64,000 nucleotides of DNA from an uncultured Clostridia bacterium (lineage in GTDB: Bacteria; Bacillota; Clostridia; Christensenellales; CAG-138): the NCBI GenBank assembly GCA_944366945.1, contig CALVWJ010000009.1:16505-80504 (forward strand). Reading direction: 5' to 3'. The translations under genes were made by a program, and so were the position numbers. Below, piece after piece: positions 45,811 to 55,363 of this stretch; positions within the stretch are counted from its first letter, which is position 1, and every line of letters begins with the position of its first letter. The notes beneath the pieces are model-generated. The model was not told where the DNA came from, searched no databases, and was given only the letters and a program-made list of their open reading frames with translations.

Positions 45811-46611
45811 ATGCGCTTTGTATCGTGGAATGTAAATGGCTTGCGTGCCTGCCTGGGGAAGGGGTTTGAATCGTTTTTCCGCATTGTTGATGCGGATATT
45901 GTAGCGCTGCAGGAAACAAAACTTCAGCCCCATCAGATTGAACTTCAATTTGAGGGATACCAGCAGTTCTGGAACAGCGCCGAAAAGAAAGGGTATTCGG
46001 GCACCGCGATATTTACTCGCATTCCGCCGCTTTCGGTTGTATTTGGCCTGCCGAAGGAAGCGGAATTGGGGTTTGCGCCAGAAGGACGCGTAATCACCTT
46101 GGAGTTTGAAACCTTTTACTTTGTTACTTGCTATACGCCAAATGCCCAGCGCGAACTTACGCGCCTGGAATACCGCATGGACTGGGAGGATGCTTTCCGC
46201 GCATATCTTAAAAAACTCGACGCAAAAAAACCGGTCATCATCTGTGGCGACCTCAACGTGGCACACCAGGAAATCGATTTGAAGAACCCAAAATCGAACC
46301 GTGGCAATGCCGGATTCACGGATGAGGAGCGGGAAAAGTTCACCGCGCTTCTTGCAAGCGGTTTTGTAGACTCGTTCCGCTATCTTTATCCCGAACGGAC
46401 CGGTGCATATTCTTGGTGGAGTTATATGTACAACGCCAGGGCAAACAATGCGGGGTGGCGCATCGATTACTTCCTTGTAAGCGAACGAATTAAGAATTGC
46501 ATTGAAGAAAGCAGCATCCTTGCCGAAGTTATGGGGAGCGATCATTGCCCGGTTATGTTGGAGCTGTTAGAGCCGTCTGCTGTTGACGTGCAGGCAAAAA
46601 ATGAAAATTGA
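45811..46611 (+). CDS. exoA: Exodeoxyribonuclease III (AP endonuclease)
   Basis: A 266-residue DNA-repair nuclease that cuts at abasic sites. Family motifs are complete: MRFVSWNVNGLRACLGKGF, LQETKLQPHQ (metal Glu), YTPNAQRELTRLEYR, ICGDLNVAHQEIDLKNPKSN (Asp/Asn), YSWWSYMYNARANNAGWRID and GSDHCPVMLEL (catalytic His). GGAGGGGG precedes the ATG. It is probably co-transcribed with the preceding kinase-like gene and ends at a terminator at 46649. Confidence 0.96.
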   Translation: MRFVSWNVNGLRACLGKGFESFFRIVDADIVALQETKLQPHQIELQFEGYQQFWNSAEKKGYSGTAIFTRIPPLSVVFGLPKEAELGFAPEGRVITLEFETFYFVTCYTPNAQRELTRLEYRMDWEDAFRAYLKKLDAKKPVIICGDLNVAHQEIDLKNPKSNRGNAGFTDEEREKFTALLASGFVDSFRYLYPERTGAYSWWSYMYNARANNAGWRIDYFLVSERIKNCIEESSILAEVMGSDHCPVMLELLEPSAVDVQAKNEN

Positions 46612-46648
46612 AAGATCTGCTAGCCTTTACAAGGCAACGGATGGACAT

Positions 46649-46671
46649 AAAAAGCGCCTTTGGCGCTTTTT
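46649..46671. terminator. Terminator after exoA
   Basis: AAAAAGCGCC/GGCGCTTTTT with a TTT loop; the stem itself ends in the T-run. Confidence 0.8.
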
Positions 46672-46791
46672 CAATTTGAACTAGCCGTTTTTTTCCAGCA
46701 AAAAAAGCCGCATACAACTGCCCGACTTACAAATAATAGGCATACGACCAAATAAAGTATTGTCGCAAAGGCAGCACAGGAGGGAACTGTT

Positions 46792-47343
46792 TTGAAAGCA
46801 ACTGGGATTGTACGCAGAATTGACGAGCTCGGCCGCGTGGTCATACCAAAAGAAATCCGCAGAACATTGCGGATTCGGGAAGGTGATCCGCTGGAGATTT
46901 TTACAGACCGCGAAGGCGAAGTGATTCTTAAAAAATACTCCCCCATTGGAGAGCTTGGCGATTTTGCAAAGGAATATGCAGAAGCGCTTCACCTGGCGCT
47001 CGGGCACACTGCGCTTATCTGCGATAAGGATAGCATCATTGCTGCTGCAGGCGCAAACCGCCGGGAACTGGCAGAAAAGCCGCTGCATGATGAAGTGGAA
47101 CAAATTATGAAGCGGCGGGAAAAGGTTGTGGCTTCAGAAGGAAAAGGCGTTGTGCCGCGGATTACGACGGACGATCATGGCGATGTGAATCGCTCGGCTG
47201 TTGTAGTGCCCATCCTTGCAGCTGGGGACGCAATTGGCGCTGTAATTCTTGTGAGCCGCGAGGCGGATGCTGCTATGGGTACGCTGGAGCTTAAGGTATG
47301 CGAAACGGCGGCAAATTTTATGGGAAAACAGATGGAAAACTGA
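46792..47343 (+). CDS. spoVT: Stage V sporulation protein T
   Basis: SpoVT is an AbrB-like regulator that tunes sigma-G genes in the forespore. The 183-residue product has an N-terminal swapped-hairpin AbrB domain (MKATGIVRRIDELGRVVIPK then EIRRTLRIREGDPLEIFTD) and a C-terminal GAF domain (about 60-180). TTG 46792 follows AGGAGGG. The full-length, two-domain form separates it from AbrB (about 95 residues). Confidence 0.95.
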   Translation: MKATGIVRRIDELGRVVIPKEIRRTLRIREGDPLEIFTDREGEVILKKYSPIGELGDFAKEYAEALHLALGHTALICDKDSIIAAAGANRRELAEKPLHDEVEQIMKRREKVVASEGKGVVPRITTDDHGDVNRSAVVVPILAAGDAIGAVILVSREADAAMGTLELKVCETAANFMGKQMEN

Positions 47344-47378
47344 CGCGTTGCATTGCGAACAGCGAAAGGTTTTAAATC

Positions 47379-47410
47379 AAAGCGACGCAGGCAATACCTG
47401 TGTCGCTTTT
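47379..47410 (+). terminator. Terminator after spoVT
   Basis: A stem of AAAGCGACGCAGG with CCTGTGTCGCTTT and a 5-base loop, ending in TTTT. Confidence 0.7.
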
Positions 47411-47722
47411 ACGTATGTTAAAACGAGGAGCAGGCAGCGGCACCCAAAAGGGTATGCAGGAAAGTGCTGCGATTCCCTATAGGCGCTTCTCCAAGCATTT
47501 TATGATATTGGCGTTCGCACAAAAGAAGCGGGTGATCCTTAAAACACTCGATTTACGGGCGTTCTTCCGGGAAACAGAGCACACGAGAGACGGTTCGCAA
47601 TACGCAACGCGATGCAATACCTGCGCGCCGGTGCCCAACGCAGACCTTTTGAATGGAAATTGGTTGAATAGGGCCCGAACAAAGGTTGAGCAGCCGCCGT
47701 TCTTTACCCCGTGTTCATAAAT
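47411..47722. other. Intergenic stretch without a supported gene
   Basis: An open frame on the plus strand overlaps the terminator and has no family resemblance; it is not called as a gene. Confidence 0.4.
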
Positions 47723-47764
47723 AGGCAAAAGCAAACCGGGCGGCAGATGGTTTGCGCCGCCCGG
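47723..47764 (-). terminator. Terminator of the opp operon
   Basis: On the minus strand CCGGGCGGC/GCCGCCCGG is followed by TTTGCTTTTG. It lies 34 bases after the oppF stop. Confidence 0.7.
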
Positions 47765-47797
47765 CTTGTAGCTTTTTGAGGATGGGGGAGGGGTTCC

Positions 47798-48781
47798 CTA
47801 CAGCATATGATGGCAGGCGACAATATGCCCTTTTGAAACTTCTTCCAATTGCGGCATAACATGCGCGCAAATCTCATCTGCATATTGACAGCGTGTGCGG
47901 AAGGGACAGCCTGATGGGGGATTGATGGGTGAGGGAACATCACCCTGGAGAATCACTCGCTTTGTATTGCGTGCAACGTTGGGGTCGGCAATCGGTGCAG
48001 CTGACATCAAGCTCACCGTATAGGGATGGCGCATATTCTCATAGAGGTCGTTGACTTCGGCAACTTCCACCAAATGGCCGAGATACATTACGCCAACCCG
48101 GTGTGAGATGTGGCGCACCATGGAAAGATCGTGCGAGATGAAGAGGTAGGTCAAGTTAAACCGATGCTGGAAATCCTCGAGTATGTTGATGATATGCGCT
48201 TGAATTGAAACGTCAAGCGCGGAGATCGGTTCATCGCATACAATAAACTCGGGATTGAGCGCCAATGCCCGCGCAATGCCGATGCGCTGCCGCTGCCCGC
48301 CAGAAAATTCATGGGGATAGCGATTGATGTGGTCATCTTTGAGCCCAACCATGTGAACAAGCTCACGCACCCGTTCATTCCGTTCCGCCTGGTTGGATAC
48401 CAGCTTATGGAGTGTCAGCGGTGCGCCGATGATTTCGCTGACTGGCTGGCGCGGATCGAGCGAGGTGTAGGGGTCTTGAAAGATCATTTGCATTTTGCGC
48501 CGATAGGGTGCAAACGCTTTTTGATCCATTTGGGTAATATCCTGCCCATCATAAACGATTTTGCCTTCTGTAGGCTGATAGAGCTTTAAGATGGTCCTGC
48601 CAACGGTGGTTTTACCACAGCCAGACTCTCCCACAAGCCCAAACGTTTCTCCTTGACGTACCTGGAACGAAACGCCGTCTACTGCTTTGAGCTTGTGCAC
48701 GCCAGCAGCACCAAACCCAGAACGGATGCGGAACGTCGTTTGAAGGTTCTCTACGTCCAATAAAACTTTGCTGCCATTCAT
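47798..48781 (-). CDS. oppF: Oligopeptide ABC transporter ATPase OppF
   Basis: A 327-residue ATPase of the peptide/nickel importer family. Walker A GESGCGKTTVGR, Q-loop MIFQDPYTSLDPRQ, signature FSGGQRQRIGIARAL, Walker B FIVCDEPISALDV and switch His in FISHDLSM are present. The C-terminal Cys cluster (GCPFRTRCQYADEIC) is the oligopeptide-transporter motif that binds an Fe-S cluster in some members. Its start overlaps the oppD stop (ATGA). It pairs with OppD to drive peptide uptake. Confidence 0.93.
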   Translation of the reverse strand: MNGSKVLLDVENLQTTFRIRSGFGAAGVHKLKAVDGVSFQVRQGETFGLVGESGCGKTTVGRTILKLYQPTEGKIVYDGQDITQMDQKAFAPYRRKMQMIFQDPYTSLDPRQPVSEIIGAPLTLHKLVSNQAERNERVRELVHMVGLKDDHINRYPHEFSGGQRQRIGIARALALNPEFIVCDEPISALDVSIQAHIINILEDFQHRFNLTYLFISHDLSMVRHISHRVGVMYLGHLVEVAEVNDLYENMRHPYTVSLMSAAPIADPNVARNTKRVILQGDVPSPINPPSGCPFRTRCQYADEICAHVMPQLEEVSKGHIVACHHML

Positions 48782-49782
48782 ACCTCCAACCTGCCTTTCA
48801 TATGGGATGCCTTGGGATGGTTTAACCAGCAGGCGGCTGCATGGTTATCCCCGACTTCATGCAGTTCTGGTTGCGCAAGCGCACAGATTTTCATTGCAAC
48901 GGAGCAGCGCGCTGCAAACGGGCATCCCGGCGGGGGATTCATCAAATCCGGTGGTGTGCCAGGAATCGGAGTGAGCTGTTCCTGCGTGCGTTCTCCGGCA
49001 CTTGGAACGGATTTAAGCAATCCGATGGTATAGGGATGCGCGGGACGATAGAAGATATCTTCCACATAACCCTGCTCCATAATCAAGCCGCCGTACATAA
49101 TGATGACCCGCGTACAGACCGATGCAATTACCCCAAGGTCATGCGTAATGAGCGCGGTGGAGGTGTCAAATTTCTGCTTGAGGTTTTTCATCAGATCCAA
49201 AATCTGTGCTTGAATTGTAACATCCAAAGCTGTTGTCGGCTCATCTGCGATCAACAGTTTGGGGTCGCAGCTCATCGCCATTGCAATCATCGCCCGCTGC
49301 CGCATGCCGCCCGAAAACTCGTGCGGATATTGCCGCAGCCTGCGCTCCGGGTTGGATATGCCGACCAGATCCAGCATTTCAGCTGCTCGCTTACGCGCCT
49401 CTTTGCGGGAAAGCTTTTTATGGATTTGGAGGGGTTCCATCAGCTGGTTGCCGATGGTGTAAAGCGGATTAAGGCAAGTCATGGGGTCTTGAAAAATCAT
49501 GCCGATTTTATTGCCTTGAATGGAACGCATGTATTTCATTTTCTGCGTTTGCAGATCAACCCCATCAAAAAGAATCCCTTGCGACTGCACACGCGCTGTG
49601 TCTGGAAGCAGGCGCATGATTGAGAGCATGGTAACGCTTTTGCCGCAGCCGGATTCGCCGGCAACTCCAAGGAATTCCCCCTTATCCACATGGAAATTAA
49701 TGCCGCGCACCGCGTTTACAATACCGCCGCCCGTTAAGAAATTCGTTCGGAGAGATCTGACATCGAGAAGCCGTTCGTTCAT
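48778..49782 (-). CDS. oppD: Oligopeptide ABC transporter ATPase OppD
   Basis: A 334-residue ATPase, partner of OppF. It carries Walker A GESGCGKSVTMLS, MIFQDPMTCLNPL, signature FSGGMRQRAMIAMAM, Walker B LLIADEPTTALDV and LITHDLGV, and a C-terminal PGCPFAARCSVAMKIC cluster. AGGAAAG precedes the ATG. It lies 12 bases after the oppC stop in the minus-strand operon. Confidence 0.93.
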   Translation of the reverse strand: MNERLLDVRSLRTNFLTGGGIVNAVRGINFHVDKGEFLGVAGESGCGKSVTMLSIMRLLPDTARVQSQGILFDGVDLQTQKMKYMRSIQGNKIGMIFQDPMTCLNPLYTIGNQLMEPLQIHKKLSRKEARKRAAEMLDLVGISNPERRLRQYPHEFSGGMRQRAMIAMAMSCDPKLLIADEPTTALDVTIQAQILDLMKNLKQKFDTSTALITHDLGVIASVCTRVIIMYGGLIMEQGYVEDIFYRPAHPYTIGLLKSVPSAGERTQEQLTPIPGTPPDLMNPPPGCPFAARCSVAMKICALAQPELHEVGDNHAAACWLNHPKASHMKGRLEV

Positions 49783-49794
49783 GTTCTTTCCTCC

Positions 49795-50778
49795 TTATTT
49801 CTTTAGACGGGGGTCAAGCGCATCGCGCAGCCCATCTCCGATGAAGTTTAAAGCAAACATGGTAATGCTGATTGCAACTGCCGGGAACAGCATAAGGTGG
49901 GGGTAAAGGTTCATATTTGCGAGAGAATCGTTCGCAAGGGTTCCCCAGCTCGCGACCGGCACGGAAATGCCGATGCCGATGAACGAAAGGAAAGCTTCGT
50001 AGAAGATCGCCTGCGGAATGAGGAAAGTGACCGTAACAATAATCGGCCCCATGCTGTTTGGCACAAGATGCCTTAAAAGGATCTGAAAATCGCTTTCCCC
50101 GATCACCTTTGCCGCGAGCGCAAAATCTTGATTTTTGATGGAAAGAATCTGTCCGCGCACTTGCCGCGCAGTGCCGATCCAATAGGTTAAGCAGAGTGCG
50201 ATCAAAATGCTTTTCATGTTGGCGCCCAGGAACACCATTACCAGAATGATAATGAGAAGGCTGGGAATTGCGGAGATGATGTCCACGATGCGCATCATGA
50301 CCATATCGACCGAACCGCCGACATATCCCGAAATACCGCCATATAAAACGCCGATGACCATGTTGATTGCGGCTGCAGCAAAGCCAACGGTCAGAGAAAT
50401 GCGCGCACCGTAAGCCACGCGGACAAATAGGTCACGCCCGAATTTATCCGTACCAAACCAGTGCTGTGCATTTGGCGTTTGGTTGATCGCGGAATAATCC
50501 TGCCCATCATAGGTATAAGGTTGAATGAGCGGGCCGAAAATCGCAAGAAGAATCATAAGGATGATTACAACAATCCCTGCCATGGCGAGCGGATCCCTAC
50601 GCAATTTCTGCCAGGCATTTTGCCAATACGTTAAGCTTGGGCGGCTGATAACATCCGTCTGCTTTTCAGCGTCATCCAATGGCTCAAACAAAGAATCGTC
50701 CGTTATTTCGTCTTCTAGAGTGTAAATGGGCGCAGCAACGGGCTGGAAGATCGCCTCTTTTTTTCGATTGGATTTCAT
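49795..50778 (-). CDS. oppC: Oligopeptide ABC transporter permease OppC
   Basis: A 327-residue permease. The cytoplasmic N-terminus (about 70 residues) is followed by six helices. The EAA loop reads YWIGTARQVRGQILSIKNQD then FALAAKVIG, and the end reads NFIGDGLRDALDPRLKK, typical of OppC/DppC. AAGGAGG precedes ATG 50778; the frame stays open to 50844 but without a ribosome-binding site. It lies 13 bases after oppB. Confidence 0.92.
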   Translation of the reverse strand: MKSNRKKEAIFQPVAAPIYTLEDEITDDSLFEPLDDAEKQTDVISRPSLTYWQNAWQKLRRDPLAMAGIVVIILMILLAIFGPLIQPYTYDGQDYSAINQTPNAQHWFGTDKFGRDLFVRVAYGARISLTVGFAAAAINMVIGVLYGGISGYVGGSVDMVMMRIVDIISAIPSLLIIILVMVFLGANMKSILIALCLTYWIGTARQVRGQILSIKNQDFALAAKVIGESDFQILLRHLVPNSMGPIIVTVTFLIPQAIFYEAFLSFIGIGISVPVASWGTLANDSLANMNLYPHLMLFPAVAISITMFALNFIGDGLRDALDPRLKK

Positions 50779-50791
50779 ATTGCAATCCTCC

Positions 50792-51723
50792 TTATTCTGT
50801 ATAACGCACGCGTGGATCAATGATCGCATACAGGATATCCACAACGAGAATGCAGGCCATTAAAAATGCGCCATAAAAAATGGTTAAACCCAGGATTACG
50901 GAGTAATCGCGATCGCTTACCGCTGTAACAAAATAGCGGCCAAGGCCTGGAATCATGAACAGCCGTTCTACGGCGAAACTGCCCGTTAAAAGGCCGGCAA
51001 CTAAAGGCCCAAGGTAGGTTACAACGGGGAGGATTGCGTTGCGCATCCCATGTTTTGCTATCACCATAAACTCGCTGACGCCTTTTGCGCGCGCAGTGCG
51101 GATATAATCTTGACGTGAGACTTCCAACATGCTGGAACGCATCAAGCGGGTGATGTAGGCAATGGGGGAAAGGGAAAGGCATACCACAGGAATTACCATA
51201 TGCTTCCACGTACCCCATCCGAAAACAGGAAGTAGACCAAGTTTCATTGAGAAAACATACATCATCAGCATCGCAATAATAAACGTTGGCACTGCAATGC
51301 CGATAGTCGCAAGGATCATGGAAGCCCAATCCATCCAGCCTCCACGTTTGAGTGCAGAGATAATTCCCAATGGGAGGCCTACGACCAATGAAATGATGAT
51401 GGACCAGAAGCCAACTTCTGCAGAAGCGGGGAAACCGCCTTCAACGAGCTCGCTAACGGAGTAGTTGATCTTTTTGAAAGAGTCGCCGAGATCGCCTTTG
51501 AGCAGATTGCCCATATAGGTAATGTATTGCTTCCATGGCGGATCATCCAAACCGTATTTTGCGCGGATCTGTTCCAGAATTTCATCGGGAATATTCTTCT
51601 GCTCACCGGGATTAAAAGGACTTCCTGGTACGGCATGCATTAAAAAAAGGTTGCCGTTATGAGGAGAAACATGGAGAGAAATGCTGCAAGTAATCGCTTG
51701 ATTATATATCGAACCATATTCAC
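50792..51723 (-). CDS. oppB: Oligopeptide ABC transporter permease OppB (N-terminus frameshifted)
   Basis: The permease from about residue 30 on is intact: FLMHAVPGSPFNPGE, the EAA loop YIRTARAKGVSEFMVIAKHG and the end ILYAIIDPRVRYTE. The expected first helix (MVRYIIKRLLAAFLSMFLLI) is present just upstream but in another frame, starting GTG 51723 or ATG 51717. A run of seven T (minus strand, 51648-51642) would need to be eight to join them. As written, the intact frame begins at ATG 51730 with a non-hydrophobic, unlikely N-terminus. This is either a one-base mutation, a slipping tract or a sequence error. Confidence 0.8.
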
Positions 51724-51762
51724 GTACCATTTCTCCGGCGCGTTCTGCCTATCCGATGGAAA

Positions 51763-51794
51763 ACCCCGCCCGCCGCGCCGAAGGCGGGCGGGGT
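51763..51794 (-). terminator. Hairpin between oppA and oppB
   Basis: A 12-bp stem, ACCCCGCCCGCC/GGCGGGCGGGGT, with TTTT after it on the minus strand. It probably stops most transcripts after oppA, giving more binding protein than permease. Confidence 0.7.
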
Positions 51795-51828
51795 ATGCGG
51801 CTATGTAGCAGAATCGTGAACCGAAAGC

Positions 51829-53517
51829 TTAATCAACTGCGACATCAGCATATTGGAAGAATACATGGCCGATGTAACTCTTCAGAACGCCGGTCACTTC
51901 GGGCTTGCAAAGGATCGAATCGTCGTAGAAGAACAACGGAAGAACCGGCATGTCTTCAAGGAGCGTTTTCTCAGCTTCAACGAACAGGTTCATGCGCGTT
52001 TCGAAATCCAATTCTACATAGGTTTGCTTCATCAATTCATCGTATTTAATGGAATTGGGCAGGTTATACCAGCGCGCATCCTTTAGGGTACCATCCTCAT
52101 TTACTTCGCGGTGCGCTTCCCAAAGGAACATGTTGGTGGTCGGGTCATCATAGTCGCCCGTCCATCCGTCGCGCGCAATGTCCCAATCATCCGTATCAAA
52201 TACATCCCAGTATACGGCGGATTCATAGGTTGTGATCTCCGTTTCGATACCCAGGTTGGTTTTCCACATGGCTTGAAGCGCCTGCGCAGTGTCAATGTCT
52301 TCCTGGTTGTTCATCGTGATCATGCGCAACACGGGCATGCCTTCCCCGTTTGGATATCCAGCTTCCGCCATGAGCTGCTGCGCTTCTTCCACATTTTCAA
52401 TCAGCAGGTCGCCTGCAACATCACGATATTGTTGGTCGCCCCAGTGAATGCCGTATGGAACAACGCCCGTTGCAGGAGCATAAGTTAAGCCAAGAATGCC
52501 GTTGATGATCGTTTCACGGTCAATTGCAAGCGCCATGGCGCGGCGAACACGCGCATCCGAAACATTGCCGCAATGGAAGGTGAAATACTTGCAACCAATT
52601 TTTGAAACGGACTGATATTCATCCGTATCCTTATAGGCAGCAATCGCTTCTGCGTTGAGGTTATCGGAAACATTGATCGTGCCATCGCGATATGCCTGCA
52701 ACTCAACGGAGGCGTCATCAATGAACATGAAGTTAACCTGGTCGATTTCCACATTCTCTGCATCGTAATAATACGGGTTCCTTTCCATTACAACGCTGAC
52801 CTGTGGGTTCATTTCTTTTACACGGAATGCGCCGTTGCTGATATAGGTTTCGGGACTCTTTGCCCAGTCGGGGTTATTCTTGATTTCGTCAACTTTGAGA
52901 GGAATATAGGTGCAGGCAAGGTCAAGCAGATAAGGGGTCGGATTGGAAAGCGTGATTTCGAGGGTCTCCGCGTCGAGCGCCTTGATGCCAACTTCGTCTT
53001 CCGTGCATTCGCCGGAATTGTAGGCAAGCGCGTTCTTGACGTAATACTTCAAATCATTTCCCGGAGCTCCGGTTTCGGGATTGAGCATGTACTTGAAGGA
53101 TTTTTCAAAATCGTACATGGTCAGCTCACTCCCGTCGGAGAACTTGGAATCCGGACGCAGTTTGAATGTCCAAACAAGACCATCGTCGCTTACTTCATAG
53201 GATTCGGCATAAGCAAGTTCCGCAACGCCGTTTTCCCCAATGCGGGAGAGGCCGCAGAAGAGGTTGTAAACCAGAATCGAAGTAGCGGCGTAGTTGCTCA
53301 TGACTGGCTCAAGAACCGGAGGTTCCGCGCCGTTGGCATAGCTGATGATTTTCAGCGGTTCGTCGCCTGGCTGTTCGTCAGAACCTCCGGGCTGGGATGG
53401 ATCCGTTGACGTCGAAGGCTCGCCTTCGTTAGAAGGCGCTTGCGTGGTGCCGTTGCAGCCAGCTATCATGCCAAGGATGAGCAAAGCTGCAATGAGTAGG
53501 CATAGGGTCTTTTTCAC
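51829..53517 (-). CDS. oppA: Oligopeptide-binding lipoprotein OppA
   Basis: A 562-residue extracytoplasmic binding protein of the SBP_bac_5 family. The signal peptide ends in the lipobox LGMIAGC with Cys21 as lipid anchor, then a Ser/Pro/Gly linker to about residue 55. Family features include TFKLRPDSKFSDGSELTMYD then FEKSFKYML, and RRAMALAIDRETIINGILG. GTG 53517 follows AAGGAGG. It is first in the opp operon and separated from oppB by a hairpin. It captures peptides for import as nutrients or signals. Confidence 0.93.
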   Translation of the reverse strand: MKKTLCLLIAALLILGMIAGCNGTTQAPSNEGEPSTSTDPSQPGGSDEQPGDEPLKIISYANGAEPPVLEPVMSNYAATSILVYNLFCGLSRIGENGVAELAYAESYEVSDDGLVWTFKLRPDSKFSDGSELTMYDFEKSFKYMLNPETGAPGNDLKYYVKNALAYNSGECTEDEVGIKALDAETLEITLSNPTPYLLDLACTYIPLKVDEIKNNPDWAKSPETYISNGAFRVKEMNPQVSVVMERNPYYYDAENVEIDQVNFMFIDDASVELQAYRDGTINVSDNLNAEAIAAYKDTDEYQSVSKIGCKYFTFHCGNVSDARVRRAMALAIDRETIINGILGLTYAPATGVVPYGIHWGDQQYRDVAGDLLIENVEEAQQLMAEAGYPNGEGMPVLRMITMNNQEDIDTAQALQAMWKTNLGIETEITTYESAVYWDVFDTDDWDIARDGWTGDYDDPTTNMFLWEAHREVNEDGTLKDARWYNLPNSIKYDELMKQTYVELDFETRMNLFVEAEKTLLEDMPVLPLFFYDDSILCKPEVTGVLKSYIGHVFFQYADVAVD

Positions 53518-53836
53518 GGTGGTATCCTCCTTATTTTTTATCTAAGTTTAAAAATTGTTTGAGGACAATAAACAAAGGCGAAACCGAAGAATACAGGCCA
53601 AATGTTTGATTCGACAAATTTCAAGGTTTTATTGCATTGCTTTACAGCAACGTTTTAAGAGCGATATACAGATACCATGAATTATCCCAGCTTAACTACC
53701 GCTGCATTTTTATAAAACGATTGAAAACATAAAGATAGATGGTGCATTCAGCAAGTAGAAACTGATTAAAAATATTATAATAGAGCTGATATTAAAATAA
53801 AAATACGGTTATTATGTGGGATCTATAATAGAATCG
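53518..53836 (-). other. Upstream region of the opp operon
   Basis: 319 AT-rich bases between oppA and the LysR gene on the same strand. It should contain the opp promoter, but no clear -35/-10 pair was identified. Confidence 0.4.
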
Positions 53837-54745
53837 TTATAGAAAGCGCCAGGTATTGCATTGATACGGCAATAATGAATAAAATTCTGGGTGACAGATG
53901 AGAGGGAGCGATTTTGAAGCCGTCACTAGCATCCGATGATAATTTTGCAGCAGACCGCCGCTGAGTGGCCGGAAGCAAAGGTCATGGTCCTCATAGGGGA
54001 TTAGGCCAGTGCCTACCACAATGGCCGCGGCAGCTCCCTGCTCTGCCCAAAGCAGGGTTGCCGTTCGAGAAGTGCAGATCGCAAAAGGTGAAGGCGAAAA
54101 CTGGTATTCCGAGCAGGCATGCTCGAGCATTTTATAAACATCCGAAGAAATGCTCAAAGGAACATCGAAAAGCATTTTTATGGGAACGCTTACAAGTGCA
54201 GAAGAAAGCCAAGGGTTCCCTCTTCGGTACACGGCCGTTAGGCACTCCTCATATGTAGCCCAAATATTTAGCGAGGCATCAATCTCATCGTAGGTTTGAA
54301 TAAATCCGGCATCCAAGCTGCCGCTCTGGAGCAGGTGTATGATTTCTTGCGAATCTGCCACGAATAAATAAAGCTTAATATCAGGGAAATCGGCATGAAA
54401 CGAGATTAAGATATTGCTAAGCAGAGCATCTGGCAAAGTGGTAGGAAAACCTAGGCGTAGCGTGCCAGAATGTCCTCGCGTGCATGCAACGATTTCTTTT
54501 TTTGCATCATCCTGCAAAAAAAGAATATGTTTTGCTTTCTCATAGAGGATTTTACCTGCGCTTGTTAGGATTACTTTACGTGCCGTGCGTTCCAGAAGTT
54601 CGGTTCCAAATTCGCGTTCCAAGGCTTTCAGCTGAGCGCTTAGCGCCGGCTGCGCAATCAACAGCTTTCTGGATGCTGCCGAAATCGTGCCGCATTCAAC
54701 AATTGTAACAAAGTTTTGATAATATGTCAGATTCAATACATTCAT
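53837..54745 (-). CDS. LysR-family transcriptional regulator
   Basis: A 302-residue LysR-type regulator. The N-terminal helix-turn-helix is TISAASRKLLIAQPALSAQL followed by KALEREFGTELLER, with the usual winged region and linker helix (KILYEKAKHILFLQDD). The effector domain (about 90-295) begins GTLRLGFPTTLPDALL. AGAAGGAG precedes the ATG. It lies upstream of opp on the same strand, so it may control that operon; the effector is unknown. Confidence 0.9.
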   Translation of the reverse strand: MNVLNLTYYQNFVTIVECGTISAASRKLLIAQPALSAQLKALEREFGTELLERTARKVILTSAGKILYEKAKHILFLQDDAKKEIVACTRGHSGTLRLGFPTTLPDALLSNILISFHADFPDIKLYLFVADSQEIIHLLQSGSLDAGFIQTYDEIDASLNIWATYEECLTAVYRRGNPWLSSALVSVPIKMLFDVPLSISSDVYKMLEHACSEYQFSPSPFAICTSRTATLLWAEQGAAAAIVVGTGLIPYEDHDLCFRPLSGGLLQNYHRMLVTASKSLPLICHPEFYSLLPYQCNTWRFL

Positions 54746-55137
54746 CTCCTTCTGACAAGATGAATTCGGAGAAAGACTGTGCCGTGTGTTTATGGGTATA
54801 TAAAATAGTATACCTTGTAGATGATCCGTTCACAAGTCTTAATAGAGGAATTGTTATTTCAAATCTTCTTCTTTGCTGCATCATTGAACTCTTGCCGCTT
54901 GTCTTCTAAAGTTACCAGCGGCTCATTCAATTTACGCAATTCCACGACAAGCCCATTTGCTTGAAGAATAATCAGCGTATAACTTTTTCCTTTTTGACAA
55001 ACAGCGAGTATCTGTTTATAATAATTTTGCTATTTGAATGGATTTGTTAATCAGATTGTGGCCGTTCTAGTGCAAAATCAGTAATATAGCGTTCACTGTG
55101 TTTATATGGAAATTGATTTAAAAGGAGGAAACATAGC
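54746..55137. other. Intergenic stretch with a possible gene fragment
   Basis: On the minus strand about 54 codons are open after a TAG near 55031 and end at about 54869 (SYTLIILQANGLVVELRKLN then EPLVTLEDKRQEFNDAA). There is no start codon, so it looks like the tail of a lost gene. The plus strand should carry the promoter of the peptide locus. Confidence 0.3.
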
Positions 55138-55227
55138 ATGAAAAAGCAGTTGAAAAAGACCGTGCGCAAGGAACTTAAGGTCTGCTATCATGTTGTTCCG
55201 TGCGTAAAATATGAAGGCTGCTGCTAA
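55138..55227 (+). CDS. Small Cys-rich peptide, candidate exported or modified peptide precursor
   Basis: A 29-residue peptide with a very strong ribosome-binding site (AAAGGAGG, 9 bases before the ATG). The first 14 residues are strongly basic (MKKQLKKTVRKELK), like a leader. The rest holds four Cys in VCYHVVPCVKYEGCC, ending in Cys-Cys. Downstream are a coupled 38-codon ORF and two ABC exporter genes. This suggests a secreted peptide such as a RiPP or signal. No modification enzyme is visible in the window. The family is not recognised; the role is inference from context. Confidence 0.6.
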   Translation: MKKQLKKTVRKELKVCYHVVPCVKYEGCC

Positions 55228-55245
55228 TCCTAAAAGATAGGCCGC

Positions 55246-55362
55246 ATGAATGATGATGAAATCATCAAGCAAACGGAGGCCGCTGCGTACTTGTGTAGAG
55301 CTTTAGGTTATTGCACTTTGGAGCTTACCATTGCGCAGCGGCCTACAACAGAAAATATATGA
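55246..55362 (+). CDS. Small coupled ORF before the exporter gene
   Basis: A 38-residue acidic-to-neutral protein (begins MNDDEIIKQTEAAAYLCRAL, then GYCTLELTIAQR). The TGA stop lies one base before the ATG of the exporter gene at 55364, which has no ribosome-binding site of its own, so translation is probably coupled. Two Cys occur in YLCRALGYC. Its own ribosome-binding site is weak. Function is unknown; it may be a second peptide or an accessory factor. Confidence 0.45.
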   Translation: MNDDEIIKQTEAAAYLCRALGYCTLELTIAQRPTTENI

Positions 55363-55363
55363 T

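Noticed and set aside
47400..47720. 106-codon plus-strand ORF after spoVT
   Set aside because: It begins inside the spoVT terminator, has no ribosome-binding site and no protein-like sequence.
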